Shown one piece after another: positions 1-8,614 of a stretch of DNA of 64,000 bases. The DNA is from Rhizobiales bacterium NRL2 (GTDB lineage Bacteria; Pseudomonadota; Alphaproteobacteria; Minwuiales; Minwuiaceae). The DNA lies in assembly GCA_001664005.1 (NCBI GenBank), contig CP016093.1, forward strand, positions 4,269,031 through 4,333,030. The letters run 5' to 3'. Position 1 is the stretch's first letter, and each line of letters starts with the position of its first letter. The translations under genes were made by a program, and so were the position numbers. A model generated the notes under the pieces. The model was not told the origin of the DNA and ran no database searches. It worked only from the letters and a program-made list of their open reading frames with translations.

Positions 1-1
1 C

Positions 2-997
2 TATGCGCTGGGCGCGCCGCTGCTCGGCTCCCTGACCGGCGGGTTCGACCGCCGGCGGCTGCTGGTCGGCGCGGCGGCGCTGATCGCCGTCGCCAACACG
101 GTGGCGGCCGTGGCGGCGAGCTTCGATCTGCTGCTGTTCGCGCGCATCGCCTCGGCGCTGGGCGCGGCCATCTTCTCGCCGATCGGCGCCGCGGTGGCCA
201 GCACGCTGGTCCCGCCCGAACGCGTCGCCCGCGCGCTCTCGCTGGTCTTCGGCGGCTTCGTCGTCGCCACGGTCCTCGGCGTGCCGCTGGGCACCTGGCT
301 GGGCGGCAATTTCGGCTGGCCCGTGACCTTCTGGTTCGTGGCCGCCCTGGCCGCGGGCGCCACGATCTCGGCCCTGGTCACGGTTCCGAAGGGTCTCAAG
401 GCGCGGGGCGCGGGCTTCCGGCCGCTGATCGCGGTGCTGTCCAACCACCGCATGGTGCTGGCGCTGTCGGTCGGCGTCGGCCACATGGCCTGCCAGTTCA
501 TCCCCTATACCTTCATCGCCCTGATCCTGAGCCAGCGGTCCGGCGCGGACACCAACGACATCACGGTCGTGCTGCTGCTGTTCGGCCTGTTCAGCTTCAT
601 CGGCAATATCGTCGGCGGGCGTATCACCGACCGCTTCGGCACGACCGTCACGATTCTGGGCGGGCTCTTCACCCTGCCTGTCATCTTCGCCGGCTTCGAC
701 CTGCTGGACACCGGGGTGATCGCCGCCTGCATCATGCTCTCGGTCTGGGGCGCCGCCGGGTTCAGCTTCGCGGTCGCCCAGCAGGCCCGGCTGGTCGGCC
801 TCGCGCCCGAGCAGAGCAGCACCGCGCTCTCGCTGCACGCCTCCTCGATGTATCTCGGACAGGCGCTCGGCGCCCTCGTCGGCGCCCAGGTGCTGCGCGG
901 CATGGACCTCTACGCGCTGCAGTGGTTCGCCCTCGCCGGCGCGCTGCTCACCCTGACGCTGTTCCTGATATCGCGGCGGCAGTGGCGCGGCCGCTGA
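2..997 (+). CDS. MFS transporter, 5' end cut by the window edge
   Basis: Inner-membrane permease of the major facilitator superfamily, probably an AraJ/YdhP-type drug or sugar efflux carrier using proton antiport; the substrate cannot be told from sequence. The reading frame is open from base 2, so the start lies outside the window and 331 residues remain. Long hydrophobic segments cover most of it. A motif-A-like loop (GGFDRRR) near the visible N-terminus is repeated in the second half as GRITDRFG, the usual MFS two-fold pattern. It ends with TGA, 64 bases before the class II aldolase gene on the same strand, which may be co-transcribed. Family call is firm, specificity unknown. Confidence 0.85.
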   Translation, partial: YALGAPLLGSLTGGFDRRRLLVGAAALIAVANTVAAVAASFDLLLFARIASALGAAIFSPIGAAVASTLVPPERVARALSLVFGGFVVATVLGVPLGTWLGGNFGWPVTFWFVAALAAGATISALVTVPKGLKARGAGFRPLIAVLSNHRMVLALSVGVGHMACQFIPYTFIALILSQRSGADTNDITVVLLLFGLFSFIGNIVGGRITDRFGTTVTILGGLFTLPVIFAGFDLLDTGVIAACIMLSVWGAAGFSFAVAQQARLVGLAPEQSSTALSLHASSMYLGQALGALVGAQVLRGMDLYALQWFALAGALLTLTLFLISRRQWRGR

Positions 998-1061
998 CGC
1001 GCCGGCCGCGATCGGATAGACTGGCGGCCATCGACCAAGCCACCGAACGGGGAGAACAACA

Positions 1062-1835
1062 ATGTCAGCGAACGTGGCCCGTCATCCCAGCGCCCGCCCC
1101 GACGGCATCACCGCCGAGGAATGGCAGGCGCGGCTCGACCTCGCCGCCTGCTACCGGCTGGTGCGCATGTTCGGCATGGACGACCTGATCTACACCCACA
1201 TCTCCGCCCGCGTACCGGGACCGGAAGAGCATTTCCTGATCAACGGCTTCGGCCTGCTCTACGAGGAGATCACGGCGTCGAACCTGGTCAAGGTCGACCT
1301 GGACGGCAACGTGGTCTCGGAGAGCGAATACGGCATCAATCCCGCCGGCTACGTCATCCACAGCTGCATCCATCGCGAACGCCCGAGCGTCGGCTGCGTG
1401 CTGCACACCCACACCGTCGCCGGCACCGGCGTCTCGGCGCAGGACGGCGGTCTGCTGCCGCTCAGCCAGACGTCCATGCTGTTCACCGACAACGTCGCCT
1501 ACCACGACTACGAAGGCATCGCGCTGCGCGAGGAGGAACAGGAGCGGCTGGTGGCCGACCTGGGTGAGAAGAACGTCATGATCCTGCGCAATCATGGTCT
1601 GCTGACCGTGGGCGAGACCGTGGCCGAGGCGTTCCTTTACATGCATTACATGGAACAGGCCTGCCGCATGCAGATCGCCGCCCAGGCCGGCGGCAAGCTG
1701 GTGACCCCGCCGAAGCAAGTGCAGGAATATGTCCGCCAGGCCGCGATGGGCGGCTTCGGCGCCGGTGTCGGACAGCGCGAGTTCGCCGCCCTCATCCGCC
1801 GCCTCGACCGCCAGGACACGAGCTGGCGGGAATAG
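1062..1835 (+). CDS. Class II aldolase/adducin family protein
   Basis: A 257-residue cytoplasmic zinc-dependent aldolase-fold protein of the fuculose-phosphate aldolase / adducin head family. Two visible metal-site pieces support this: HTHTVAG near residues 117-123 and RNHGLL near residue 175. Members that act on bare sugar phosphates are usually about 210-230 residues; the longer form here resembles family members annotated only as class II aldolase/adducin and found in catabolic operons. The ATG follows a GGGGAGAA ribosome site. The MFS gene lies just upstream, which might supply or export its substrate (inference). The reaction cannot be fixed from sequence. Confidence 0.85.
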   Translation: MSANVARHPSARPDGITAEEWQARLDLAACYRLVRMFGMDDLIYTHISARVPGPEEHFLINGFGLLYEEITASNLVKVDLDGNVVSESEYGINPAGYVIHSCIHRERPSVGCVLHTHTVAGTGVSAQDGGLLPLSQTSMLFTDNVAYHDYEGIALREEEQERLVADLGEKNVMILRNHGLLTVGETVAEAFLYMHYMEQACRMQIAAQAGGKLVTPPKQVQEYVRQAAMGGFGAGVGQREFAALIRRLDRQDTSWRE

Positions 1836-1855
1836 CGTTCGAAACCGATCGGGTC

Positions 1856-1957
1856 ACCCCCGCCTTGCGCGGGGGTCCGGTCGGGCGTGCCCGCCTGGCT
1901 GACGCCGGCGAGGACTGAAACCTCCGCGCTTCCCGGATGCCCGCACAGGGCGGGCAT
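1856..1957. terminator. Two GC-rich hairpins between converging genes
   Basis: Two perfect inverted repeats sit in the 141-base gap between convergent genes. The first has arms ACCCCCGC (1856-1863) and GCGGGGGT (1869-1876). The second has arms ATGCCCGC (1937-1944) and GCGGGCAT (1950-1957). Neither has a T tract. They may stop transcription from both sides or be copies of an intergenic palindromic repeat. Confidence 0.5.
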
Positions 1958-1976
1958 GACAAGTAGCGGACCGCCG

Positions 1977-3545
1977 TCAGATCGGGCTGATCGCGCGCTT
2001 CTTCGGCGGACCGGAATCGTGCGGGCGCGGGGCCGCCATGGCGATCGCCTCGGCCAGCACGCGGCGCGTGTCGCGCGGGTCGATGACGTCGTCGACGCCG
2101 AAATGCTCGACCGCCCGGAGCGCCGTCAGGTTCTTGCGGATGTCGGCCTCCAGTTCGGCCTTGCGCGCCGCCGGATCGGGCGCGTTCTGCCAGTCCCGGC
2201 GGTAGGCGACGTTGAGCGCGGTCTCGATCGACATGGCGCAGAGCTCGGAGGTCGGCCAGACCCAGCAGCCGTCGGCGTGGAAGCCGCGGCCGCCGTTCAT
2301 GGCGTAGTAGCCCGCGCCATAGCCCTTGCGGACCATCACCGAGTAGCGCGGCACGCTGGCCACGCCCAGTTCGTAGAGCATCTTGGCCGAACGCAGGCCG
2401 AGCGTCGTCGCCTCGGCGCCCGAGCCGACGAAGATCCCCGGCATGTCGACGAAGTAGATCAGCGGCAGACCGAAGGCGTCGGCGATGGCGATGTGGCGCG
2501 CTGCCTTCTCGGCGGCCTTCGAATCCAGCATGCCGGCCAGGAACATCGGGTTGTTGGCGACGACCGCGACCGGATGGCCGCCGATCCGGGCGAAGGCGGT
2601 GACCATGTTGCGCGCATGGCTCGGCTTGGTCTCGAAGACGCTGTCCCGGTCGAAGACCAGTTCGAGGATGCGGCGCATGTCGTAGGCGCGGCGCGAGCTA
2701 TCCGGCACGATGTCCGCCAGCGCCTGTTCCCGGCGGTCGATCGGATCGTCCGGCGCCGCGACCGGCGGCCGCTGACCCGAATTGGACGGCAGGTAGGAAA
2801 GATAGCGGCGCATGGCGCGGAAGCAGTCCTCCTCCGTCTCCGGCGCCATGTCGGCGAGCCCCTGACGGTCGGCCTGCACCCCGGCGCCGCCCAGCGCCTC
2901 GGTCTCGATCTCCTCGCCGGTGGCGGCGCGGACCAGCGCCGGGCCGCCAATGCCCATCTGCGAATGCCCCCGCCACATGACACGGAAGTCGGCAAAGGAG
3001 GCCATGTTGGTCGGTCCGGCATAGCCCGGGCCGAGGACCGCGGTGACGATCGGCACCCAGCCCGAGAGCCGCGCCAGGTGCCAGAAGGTTGTGCCGGCGG
3101 ACGCGAAGTGGCGGCTGTCCAGCCCGTCCTGGATGCGGTGGCCCGCCCCCTCCAGCAGCCAGATCAGGGGATGGCCGTTCTTCTCGGCCATGTCCATGAT
3201 GCGGTGCGTCTTCTCCGCGCCGACGACGCCCACCGAGCCGCCGAGCACGGTGAAGTCGTCGCCCAGCAGATAGACCGGCCGTCCCTCGATCTTCCCCCAG
3301 CCGGTGACGATGCCGTCGGCCGGGGCGTTCAGGGTGCTGGTCAGTTCCGTGTCCCTGGCCGGCTCCACCAGGCCACCGATCTCACGGAAGCTGCCGGGAT
3401 CGAGCAGCGTCCCGATCCGCTCCCGCACCGTCATCCGCCCCCGGCCATGCTGCCTTGCTGCCGCTTCCGGGCGGCCTTCGTCCGAAACGCTCAGCCGTCT
3501 GGCCGCGATCTCCTCCAGGCGCCGGCGCGCCGCTTCATCGGTCAT
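1977..3545 (-). CDS. Acyl-CoA carboxylase, carboxyltransferase (beta) subunit
   Basis: A 522-residue carboxyltransferase of the propionyl-/methylcrotonyl-CoA carboxylase beta family, which transfers CO2 from carboxybiotin to an acyl-CoA. The order is typical: an N-terminal crotonase-like half with GGSVGVVGAEKTHR and an oxyanion-hole region around EGAGHR, then a C-terminal half with FVDMPGIFVGSGAE and the GYGAGYYAM stretch. Length matches the family (510-540). No biotin carboxylase or biotin carrier gene is visible anywhere in the window, so the alpha subunit must be elsewhere or the protein works in another assembly. It is followed on the same strand, towards lower coordinates, only by the convergent intergenic hairpins. 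The natural substrate is not determined. Confidence 0.88.
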   Translation of the reverse strand: MTDEAARRRLEEIAARRLSVSDEGRPEAAARQHGRGRMTVRERIGTLLDPGSFREIGGLVEPARDTELTSTLNAPADGIVTGWGKIEGRPVYLLGDDFTVLGGSVGVVGAEKTHRIMDMAEKNGHPLIWLLEGAGHRIQDGLDSRHFASAGTTFWHLARLSGWVPIVTAVLGPGYAGPTNMASFADFRVMWRGHSQMGIGGPALVRAATGEEIETEALGGAGVQADRQGLADMAPETEEDCFRAMRRYLSYLPSNSGQRPPVAAPDDPIDRREQALADIVPDSSRRAYDMRRILELVFDRDSVFETKPSHARNMVTAFARIGGHPVAVVANNPMFLAGMLDSKAAEKAARHIAIADAFGLPLIYFVDMPGIFVGSGAEATTLGLRSAKMLYELGVASVPRYSVMVRKGYGAGYYAMNGGRGFHADGCWVWPTSELCAMSIETALNVAYRRDWQNAPDPAARKAELEADIRKNLTALRAVEHFGVDDVIDPRDTRRVLAEAIAMAAPRPHDSGPPKKRAISPI

Positions 3546-3602
3546 GTCCTTCGAGCCTCCCCTGCCCGTCAGATGATAGATGCGGCGCGCGCCGCCCTCC
3601 GG

Positions 3603-4844
3603 TCAAGCCGCGCCGGGTTCGACGATAGGCCCGGGCGGGTGATCCCGGTCGGCCCACAGGCCGACGCCGAGCGATACCGTCGTGCAGATGCCGAAGCCGA
3701 TCATCAGCGGAATGACGCTGCCGTCCAGCTGACTGCCGATCAGGATGCCCTGGGGCACGGCGAGCGCGGTCGGCACGAAACCGACGAAGGCCGAGGCGAT
3801 GCCCGCGATGGCGCCCATCGGCTCCATGGCGAGCGCATTAAGGTTGCCGAAGACCATGCCGACGGCGAAGAAGATCGCCATGAAATAGACCATCAGCCAG
3901 AACAGGCTCGGCTCGACGCCCATCGCCAGCGCGATGGCGGCCATGACGAAGGACGTCGCGGCGGACGCGGTCTGGGAAATACGCACCAGCCGGCGCATGC
4001 CATAGCGCATCACGATCCGGCCGTTGAGAAACGAGGCGACGCCGAGCGATGCCGCGCCGCCGGCGAAGTACAGCGCGAAGGCGTCGCCGGTACCGTATTG
4101 GTACTGGAAGATCTGCTGCGCCGAGCTGAGATAGGCGAGGAACGGCCCGAAGGTGAAGCCCGTGGCGATGGTGTAGCCCAGCGTGATCCGGTTGGTCGCG
4201 GCGGTGCGGAATCCGCGCGCGATGTTGGAGAGAGAGAACGGCACCCGGCGGGCCGGCGGCAGGGTTTCGAACTGGCGCAGGCCGAACCACGTCACCGCGA
4301 TGCCGGCCAGCCCGATGAAGAAGACGAAGATCAGGTGCCAGTCGCCGGCGAACAGGATTCCCTGCCCCACCATGGGCGCCAGGATCGGCACCAGGATGAA
4401 GACCGCCATGATGAAGCTCATGACCTGAGCCATGCCCCGGCCGGCGAAGCGGTCGCGGACCACGGCGATGGTGACGATCCGCGCCGACGCGGCCCCCAGA
4501 CCCTGCAGCGCGCGGCCCACCAGCATGGTCTCGAAATCCGGCGCGAACAGCGAGGCGAGACAGCCGGCCAGGAAGATCGCGATGCCGATGTAGATGGCCG
4601 GCTTGCGGCCGATGCTGTCCGACAGCGGGCCGTAGATCAGCTGTCCCAGCCCCAGGCCGGCGAACAGCACGGTGACGATGAGCTGGTTGTCGGTCACGTC
4701 GGCGACGCCGAGATCGCGCCCCATGACCGGCAGCGCCGGCAGCACCGTGTCGATCGAGAGCGCTACCATGGAGGTGAGCAGCGCCATCATCGTCACGAAC
4801 TCCGTCCGTCCCGGTCCCGTCCCGCCATTTGCCGAATTGCTCAT
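3603..4844 (-). CDS. Bcr/CflA-type MFS multidrug transporter
   Basis: A 413-residue inner-membrane proton-driven exporter with twelve predicted hydrophobic segments. The Bcr/CflA look comes from the N-terminal TEFVTMMALLTSMVALSIDT segment and the motif-A loop GPLSDSIGRKP near residue 75. Bcr/CflA carriers export bicyclomycin, chloramphenicol, sulfonamides or cysteine-related compounds; which one applies here is not visible. It is 57 bases upstream of the carboxyltransferase gene on the same strand and 84 bases downstream of the phytanoyl-CoA dioxygenase-like gene, so the minus-strand genes from 6723 down to 1977 may form one transcript. Confidence 0.88.
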   Translation of the reverse strand: MSNSANGGTGPGRTEFVTMMALLTSMVALSIDTVLPALPVMGRDLGVADVTDNQLIVTVLFAGLGLGQLIYGPLSDSIGRKPAIYIGIAIFLAGCLASLFAPDFETMLVGRALQGLGAASARIVTIAVVRDRFAGRGMAQVMSFIMAVFILVPILAPMVGQGILFAGDWHLIFVFFIGLAGIAVTWFGLRQFETLPPARRVPFSLSNIARGFRTAATNRITLGYTIATGFTFGPFLAYLSSAQQIFQYQYGTGDAFALYFAGGAASLGVASFLNGRIVMRYGMRRLVRISQTASAATSFVMAAIALAMGVEPSLFWLMVYFMAIFFAVGMVFGNLNALAMEPMGAIAGIASAFVGFVPTALAVPQGILIGSQLDGSVIPLMIGFGICTTVSLGVGLWADRDHPPGPIVEPGAA

Positions 4845-4928
4845 CCGCGCCTCTCGCCAGAGGCGGGGAACCTATCGCGCAATGCCGGCGAGGGAACAGC
4901 CGATTTCGCAGGTGCGGTATTCGCGGCC

Positions 4929-5819
4929 TCAGCCGGCCCTGGCGCCCGTCTGGTGTTTCCAGGGTCCGACATAGCCCGCCGACCAGTCCGGCGGCAGTTC
5001 GCAGCCGCGCGGATCGTGGCAGGAGAAACGGGCCGGCTTGCCGCGCACGATGGCGCCCTCGTAGGGGCTGGGGATCGGATTGGTCACATAGGGCATGGAA
5101 TCGGCGGAGCTGTAGACGTTGAGCAGCATCGGCCGCATGCGGTCCGAACGGTTGGCCTGGCTGCCGTGAATGACGCGGCAGTTGATCAGCACCGCCGAGC
5201 CCGCCGGCCCGGTCAGACTGACCACGTCGTCGCGCCAGCCCTCGTACAGGTCCTCCTCTGGAATGCGCAGCACCCAATTGCCGTCGCGGTCGTACATGGA
5301 GTGCATGGGCGGCTTGTGACTGCCCCGGATCGCCAGCAGCGGCCCCTGCGGCTCGCCGGTGTCCTCCAGGTAGATGCCGACGGTCATGGGGCTGTAGTCG
5401 GTATGCGGCCAGGCCGGCACGTCCTGGTGCCAGTCGAACTTGTGGCCACCCTTGGGCCATTTGAAGTTGAGCTTGGAGTGATAGAATTTCACGTCCGGCC
5501 CGCAGACGTCCGCCGCGATGTCGGCCGAGACCGACTCGCTGGCGAAGGCCCAGAACTCGGGATGGTGCGTGACGGGACTGACCAGCCGCCTGAGCCGCGG
5601 GTCGTCGGGCGAATGCCCCTCCTCCAGGATGAAGCGGCCGTCATCCTCCGCAACCTCGCGGCTGAGATCGACCATCTCGTCCATCGCATCCTGCAGACGC
5701 TTCAGCCAGGCGGCGTCGACCGCGCCCTCGATCACGGCGCAGCCATCCTCGAAGAACTGTTCCCGCTGCGCCTTGCTCAGCACCGTCGTGGGATGCTTCA
5801 GCACGTCTTCCATCAACAT
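4929..5819 (-). CDS. Phytanoyl-CoA dioxygenase (PhyH) family protein
   Basis: A 296-residue non-heme iron, 2-oxoglutarate-dependent oxygenase of the PhyH family. The iron triad is visible: H131 and D133 in WHQDVPAW, and a distal H218 in VIHGSQ, followed by an arginine in NRSDRMRP that could hold 2-oxoglutarate. Members hydroxylate acyl-CoAs, ectoine, halogenated or alkaloid compounds, so the substrate is open. The start codon lies 13 bases after the THI5/NMT1-like gene on the same strand, a clear operon arrangement, which suggests both proteins handle the same small molecule (inference). A second ATG two codons in (MLMED) is an alternative start. Confidence 0.88.
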   Translation of the reverse strand: MLMEDVLKHPTTVLSKAQREQFFEDGCAVIEGAVDAAWLKRLQDAMDEMVDLSREVAEDDGRFILEEGHSPDDPRLRRLVSPVTHHPEFWAFASESVSADIAADVCGPDVKFYHSKLNFKWPKGGHKFDWHQDVPAWPHTDYSPMTVGIYLEDTGEPQGPLLAIRGSHKPPMHSMYDRDGNWVLRIPEEDLYEGWRDDVVSLTGPAGSAVLINCRVIHGSQANRSDRMRPMLLNVYSSADSMPYVTNPIPSPYEGAIVRGKPARFSCHDPRGCELPPDWSAGYVGPWKHQTGARAG

Positions 5820-5832
5820 GAACTCTACTCCA

Positions 5833-6723
5833 CTACCCGATTGTCGGCGGCTCCGCGCAGACCTGCTCGTAGGCGAAGCGCTCGGTCAGTCCGCCGGACT
5901 GCTGATAGATGTCCAGGGTCGCCTCGTAGGCGTCCCGCGTGATCTCCACATGGGGTGTCCAGCAGCCGAGCCGCTGGTAGGCCGCGATACAGTCGGTCAG
6001 CGCCGCCTCGGTGATGTCCGGGAAATGCGGCTTCTCGGCGCGGGCGATCTCGGCGGCCGACGCTTCGTTCATGTAGCGCCGCGTCTTCGCATAGGCCCGC
6101 ATGAAGGCGCGCGCCGTGTCGGTCGCGAGCCATTCGCGCTTCGCCGCCAGGCTGGAAAAGCCGCAGCGGCCGACCTTCGGGCCGACCTGCGCAACGACGC
6201 GACCGACGCCGTCGGCCTCGAGTTGCTGCGGATAGGGACCCTGCTGCTGCACGTACTGGCCCTGCCCTTCCCGGTAGGCGCGGTCGATGGCGTCGGCCCC
6301 GCCCGGCGTGATCGCCTTGATCCTGTCGAAGTCGATGCCGGCGCGGTGGCAGGCGTACTTGAACATCACCTGGGGCTGGCCGCCGCCGAACATGACGACC
6401 TCCGCCCCCTCCAGCTTCTTCCAGTCGAAGTCCGGGTCGGCCTCCCGCCCGGTGATGAAGAAGCCGTCCATCTCGTTGACCTGGGCGAAGTGGACCGCGC
6501 TCGGCGTCTCACCTTTCTGCAGCGGCCCGAATCCCTGGCTGAGCGCCGACTGGATGACGTCCGCCTCGCCACGCTCCAGCGCCTCGATCGCCGAGACCCC
6601 CGGCTTCGCCACCGACCAGTCCGGCTCGAGGCCCTCCTCCTGCAGGAAGCCGCCCGTGAAGGTGGAAATCAGCGGCGAATAGAACGCCGAGAACAGCGTG
6701 AACTGGATGCGGATGACGGTCAT
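5833..6723 (-). CDS. THI5/NMT1-like substrate-binding family protein without a signal peptide
   Basis: A 296-residue periplasmic-binding-protein-fold protein of the NMT1/THI5-like group, related to ABC solute-binding proteins such as SsuA and ThiY. The start at 6723 is set by a GGGGAGG ribosome site; the open frame runs further upstream but with poor sequence. From this start (MTVIRIQFTLFSAFYSPL) there is no signal peptide or lipobox, and no permease or ATPase gene is nearby, so an ordinary role as a transport binding protein is doubtful. It could be a cytoplasmic ligand-binding protein or an enzyme like fungal Thi5. The thiamin-type CCCFC cysteine run of Thi5 is absent (GRCGFSS is seen instead). 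Operonic with the PhyH gene. Confidence 0.7.
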   Translation of the reverse strand: MTVIRIQFTLFSAFYSPLISTFTGGFLQEEGLEPDWSVAKPGVSAIEALERGEADVIQSALSQGFGPLQKGETPSAVHFAQVNEMDGFFITGREADPDFDWKKLEGAEVVMFGGGQPQVMFKYACHRAGIDFDRIKAITPGGADAIDRAYREGQGQYVQQQGPYPQQLEADGVGRVVAQVGPKVGRCGFSSLAAKREWLATDTARAFMRAYAKTRRYMNEASAAEIARAEKPHFPDITEAALTDCIAAYQRLGCWTPHVEITRDAYEATLDIYQQSGGLTERFAYEQVCAEPPTIG

Positions 6724-6856
6724 TGTCTTGCCTCCCCTTGATTGCGCCGATCTTGCCCGCCCCGCCCCCGGCGAACAAGGTCGAGGCGGCGCGGCGACGC
6801 CGGCCCTTGGCCCCTGCCGCCGATCATGATGAAATCGCTGCGGGAGAAAATGCATC
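6724..6856. promoter_or_regulatory. Divergent promoter region between the THI5-like and TauD-like genes
   Basis: This 133-base gap separates two divergent genes and must hold promoters for both directions. A ribosome site GGGGAGG serves the minus gene and GGGAGAA serves the plus gene. I could not pick out convincing -35/-10 boxes. Confidence 0.4.
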
Positions 6857-7726
6857 ATGGCCGAGTTCGAAACCGAACCCCTGCACGACGATTTCGGCGC
6901 GCGGATCACCGGCGTCGACCTGACGCCGCCTCTGGCGCCGGATATGGTCGAGGCGATCCGCGAAGCGATCGACGAGCATTCGCTGCTGATCTTCCCCGAT
7001 CAGGGTCTCGACGACGCGGCGCAGCTCGCCTTTACCGGCCTGCTGGGCGAACCGGAGCCGAACCACGTGATCCTCGGCCAGACCGGCCGCCGGGAATATT
7101 TCGGCACCATCGGCAATATCGACGCCGAAGGCCGGCAGATGGGCAACGACCACAAGCATGTCCGGTTCCTGACCGGCAACAACATGTGGCACACCGACTC
7201 TTCGTTCCGCGACGTGCCGTCCTTCGTCTCGATCATGTCGGTCCACGAGGTGCCCGACGAGGGCGGCGAGACCCTCTATGTCAGTGCCCGCGCGGCCTAT
7301 GACCGCCTCTCCGAGGCAGAGCGCGACGAGATCGATCCGCTGGTGACGATCCACGATTACGTCTTCTCCCGCTCCAAGGTCGGCCCTGACGCGGTCACGC
7401 CCTCGCACGCCGCCAGCCTGCCGCCGGTGCGGCAGCGGCTGGTGCGCGCCAATCCGCGGACGGGGCGGAAGAACTATTATGTCGGCTCCCATGCAAAGAC
7501 CATCGAAGGCTGGGAGGACGCGCGGAGCCGCGACCTGCTGGACGACCTGCTGGCGCGCGCGACGCGGCCCGAGCACGTCTACACCCTGCGCTGGCAGCCG
7601 GGCGACCTGGTGATTTGGGACAACCGCTGCCTGCTGCACCGGGGCGTCGGCTACGACGCCGACCGCTACCGCCGGCTGATGCGCCAGACCCGCGTCGCCG
7701 GAAGGTGCAACACGCTGGCGGAGTAG
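6857..7726 (+). CDS. TauD/TfdA family 2-oxoglutarate dioxygenase
   Basis: A 289-residue iron(II)/2-oxoglutarate-dependent dioxygenase of the TauD/TfdA family, which oxidatively cleaves or hydroxylates substrates such as taurine, chlorophenoxyacetate or alkyl sulfates. The HxD pair is H112 and D114 in MWHTDSSF, the distal histidine is H261 in LLHRGVG, and an arginine-rich segment just after it (RRLMRQTRV) fits the 2-oxoglutarate anchor. Length is typical. It is transcribed away from a second oxygenase locus (PhyH-like gene at 4929-5819), so the region holds two different 2-oxoglutarate oxygenases. TauD itself cannot be assumed; the substrate is unknown. Confidence 0.9.
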   Translation: MAEFETEPLHDDFGARITGVDLTPPLAPDMVEAIREAIDEHSLLIFPDQGLDDAAQLAFTGLLGEPEPNHVILGQTGRREYFGTIGNIDAEGRQMGNDHKHVRFLTGNNMWHTDSSFRDVPSFVSIMSVHEVPDEGGETLYVSARAAYDRLSEAERDEIDPLVTIHDYVFSRSKVGPDAVTPSHAASLPPVRQRLVRANPRTGRKNYYVGSHAKTIEGWEDARSRDLLDDLLARATRPEHVYTLRWQPGDLVIWDNRCLLHRGVGYDADRYRRLMRQTRVAGRCNTLAE

Positions 7727-7755
7727 CGCCGTCCGGGGCGCGGTGTCCTGCCGGC

Positions 7756-8583
7756 TCAGCCCTTGCGCGCGGTGATGCACCAGATCGCGCCGGGCAGCTT
7801 CACACCCTCGTCGGTCTGATGTTCCGCCAGCATGGCGCGCAGCGCCGGCTTCATGCGCTCGACGGCTTCGGGGCCGGCCTCACGCGCCGCGCCGCCGACG
7901 GGGCCGATCTCCAACGCCGAGACCACCGCCTCGTCGGCGTCCGCGCCCAGGCGCAGCATCCGGTCGACGGGCTCCAGTTCGATGTCGGTGAAACCGCCGG
8001 CCGCCAGGATGCGCTTCACCCGGTCGGGATCGGCGAAGGACATCGGTCCCGGTTCCTCCGGTCCGGGGCGCGGCGGCAGCTCGATGAACGACTTGGCGAC
8101 GATGACCGGCTTCAGCATCCACGGGTTCTCGGACAGCGCGCGCCAGCAGGCCAGCGCCAGCCGTCCGCCCGGTTTCGTCGCGCGGCCGATATTGGCGAAG
8201 GCGGCATCGGCGTCGCGAAAGAACATCACGCCGAAGCGCGAGAAGACGAGGTCGAAGGCGGCGTCGCCGAAATCATGGGCCGCCGCATCGGCCTCGACGA
8301 AATCGACCGCCGCGGCGCCCGGCCGGGTGCGGGCGTGTTCCAGCATGGGCCGGGAGACATCGACACCGATCACGCTTGCGCCCGTCGCCGCGATGTCGAT
8401 GGCCGTGCCGCCGCAGCCGCAGCCGATGTCGAGCACCGTCTCGCCCGCCTCGGGCCGCGCCGCCGCCAGCACGTGATCGCTGAAGGGCGCCAGGGTCGCG
8501 TCCATGCGCGCCTGGTTGCGCACCCATTTGGCGCCGTTGGGTCCGTTCCAGTATTCGATCTGCTCGGCATTGATCGCGTTCAT
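7756..8583 (-). CDS. Class I SAM-dependent methyltransferase
   Basis: A 275-residue cytoplasmic methyltransferase. Motif I (VLDIGCGCGGTAIDIA, about residue 50) and a following acidic stretch (GVDVSRPMLEHA) form the S-adenosylmethionine site; motif-II-like FDLVFSRFGVMFF follows. The N-terminal YWNGPNGAKWVRNQARMD segment is typical of a group of small-molecule or ubiquinone-like methyltransferases of unknown substrate. It converges on the TauD-like gene, leaving 29 bases between the two stops, and is 31 bases downstream of the polymerase-like gene on the same strand. Function beyond methyl transfer is not assignable. Confidence 0.85.
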   Translation of the reverse strand: MNAINAEQIEYWNGPNGAKWVRNQARMDATLAPFSDHVLAAARPEAGETVLDIGCGCGGTAIDIAATGASVIGVDVSRPMLEHARTRPGAAAVDFVEADAAAHDFGDAAFDLVFSRFGVMFFRDADAAFANIGRATKPGGRLALACWRALSENPWMLKPVIVAKSFIELPPRPGPEEPGPMSFADPDRVKRILAAGGFTDIELEPVDRMLRLGADADEAVVSALEIGPVGGAAREAGPEAVERMKPALRAMLAEHQTDEGVKLPGAIWCITARKG

Positions 8584-8614
8584 TTCTTCCCCTCCGGTCG
8601 ATGGCGCGGCGCGC

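Noticed and set aside
1887-5942. A very long open frame on the plus strand
   Set aside because: It runs antisense to three well-recognised minus-strand genes (carboxyltransferase, Bcr/CflA exporter, PhyH-like oxygenase). Its residues are Arg, His, Asp and Gly-rich without any family pattern, as expected for a GC-rich shadow frame.
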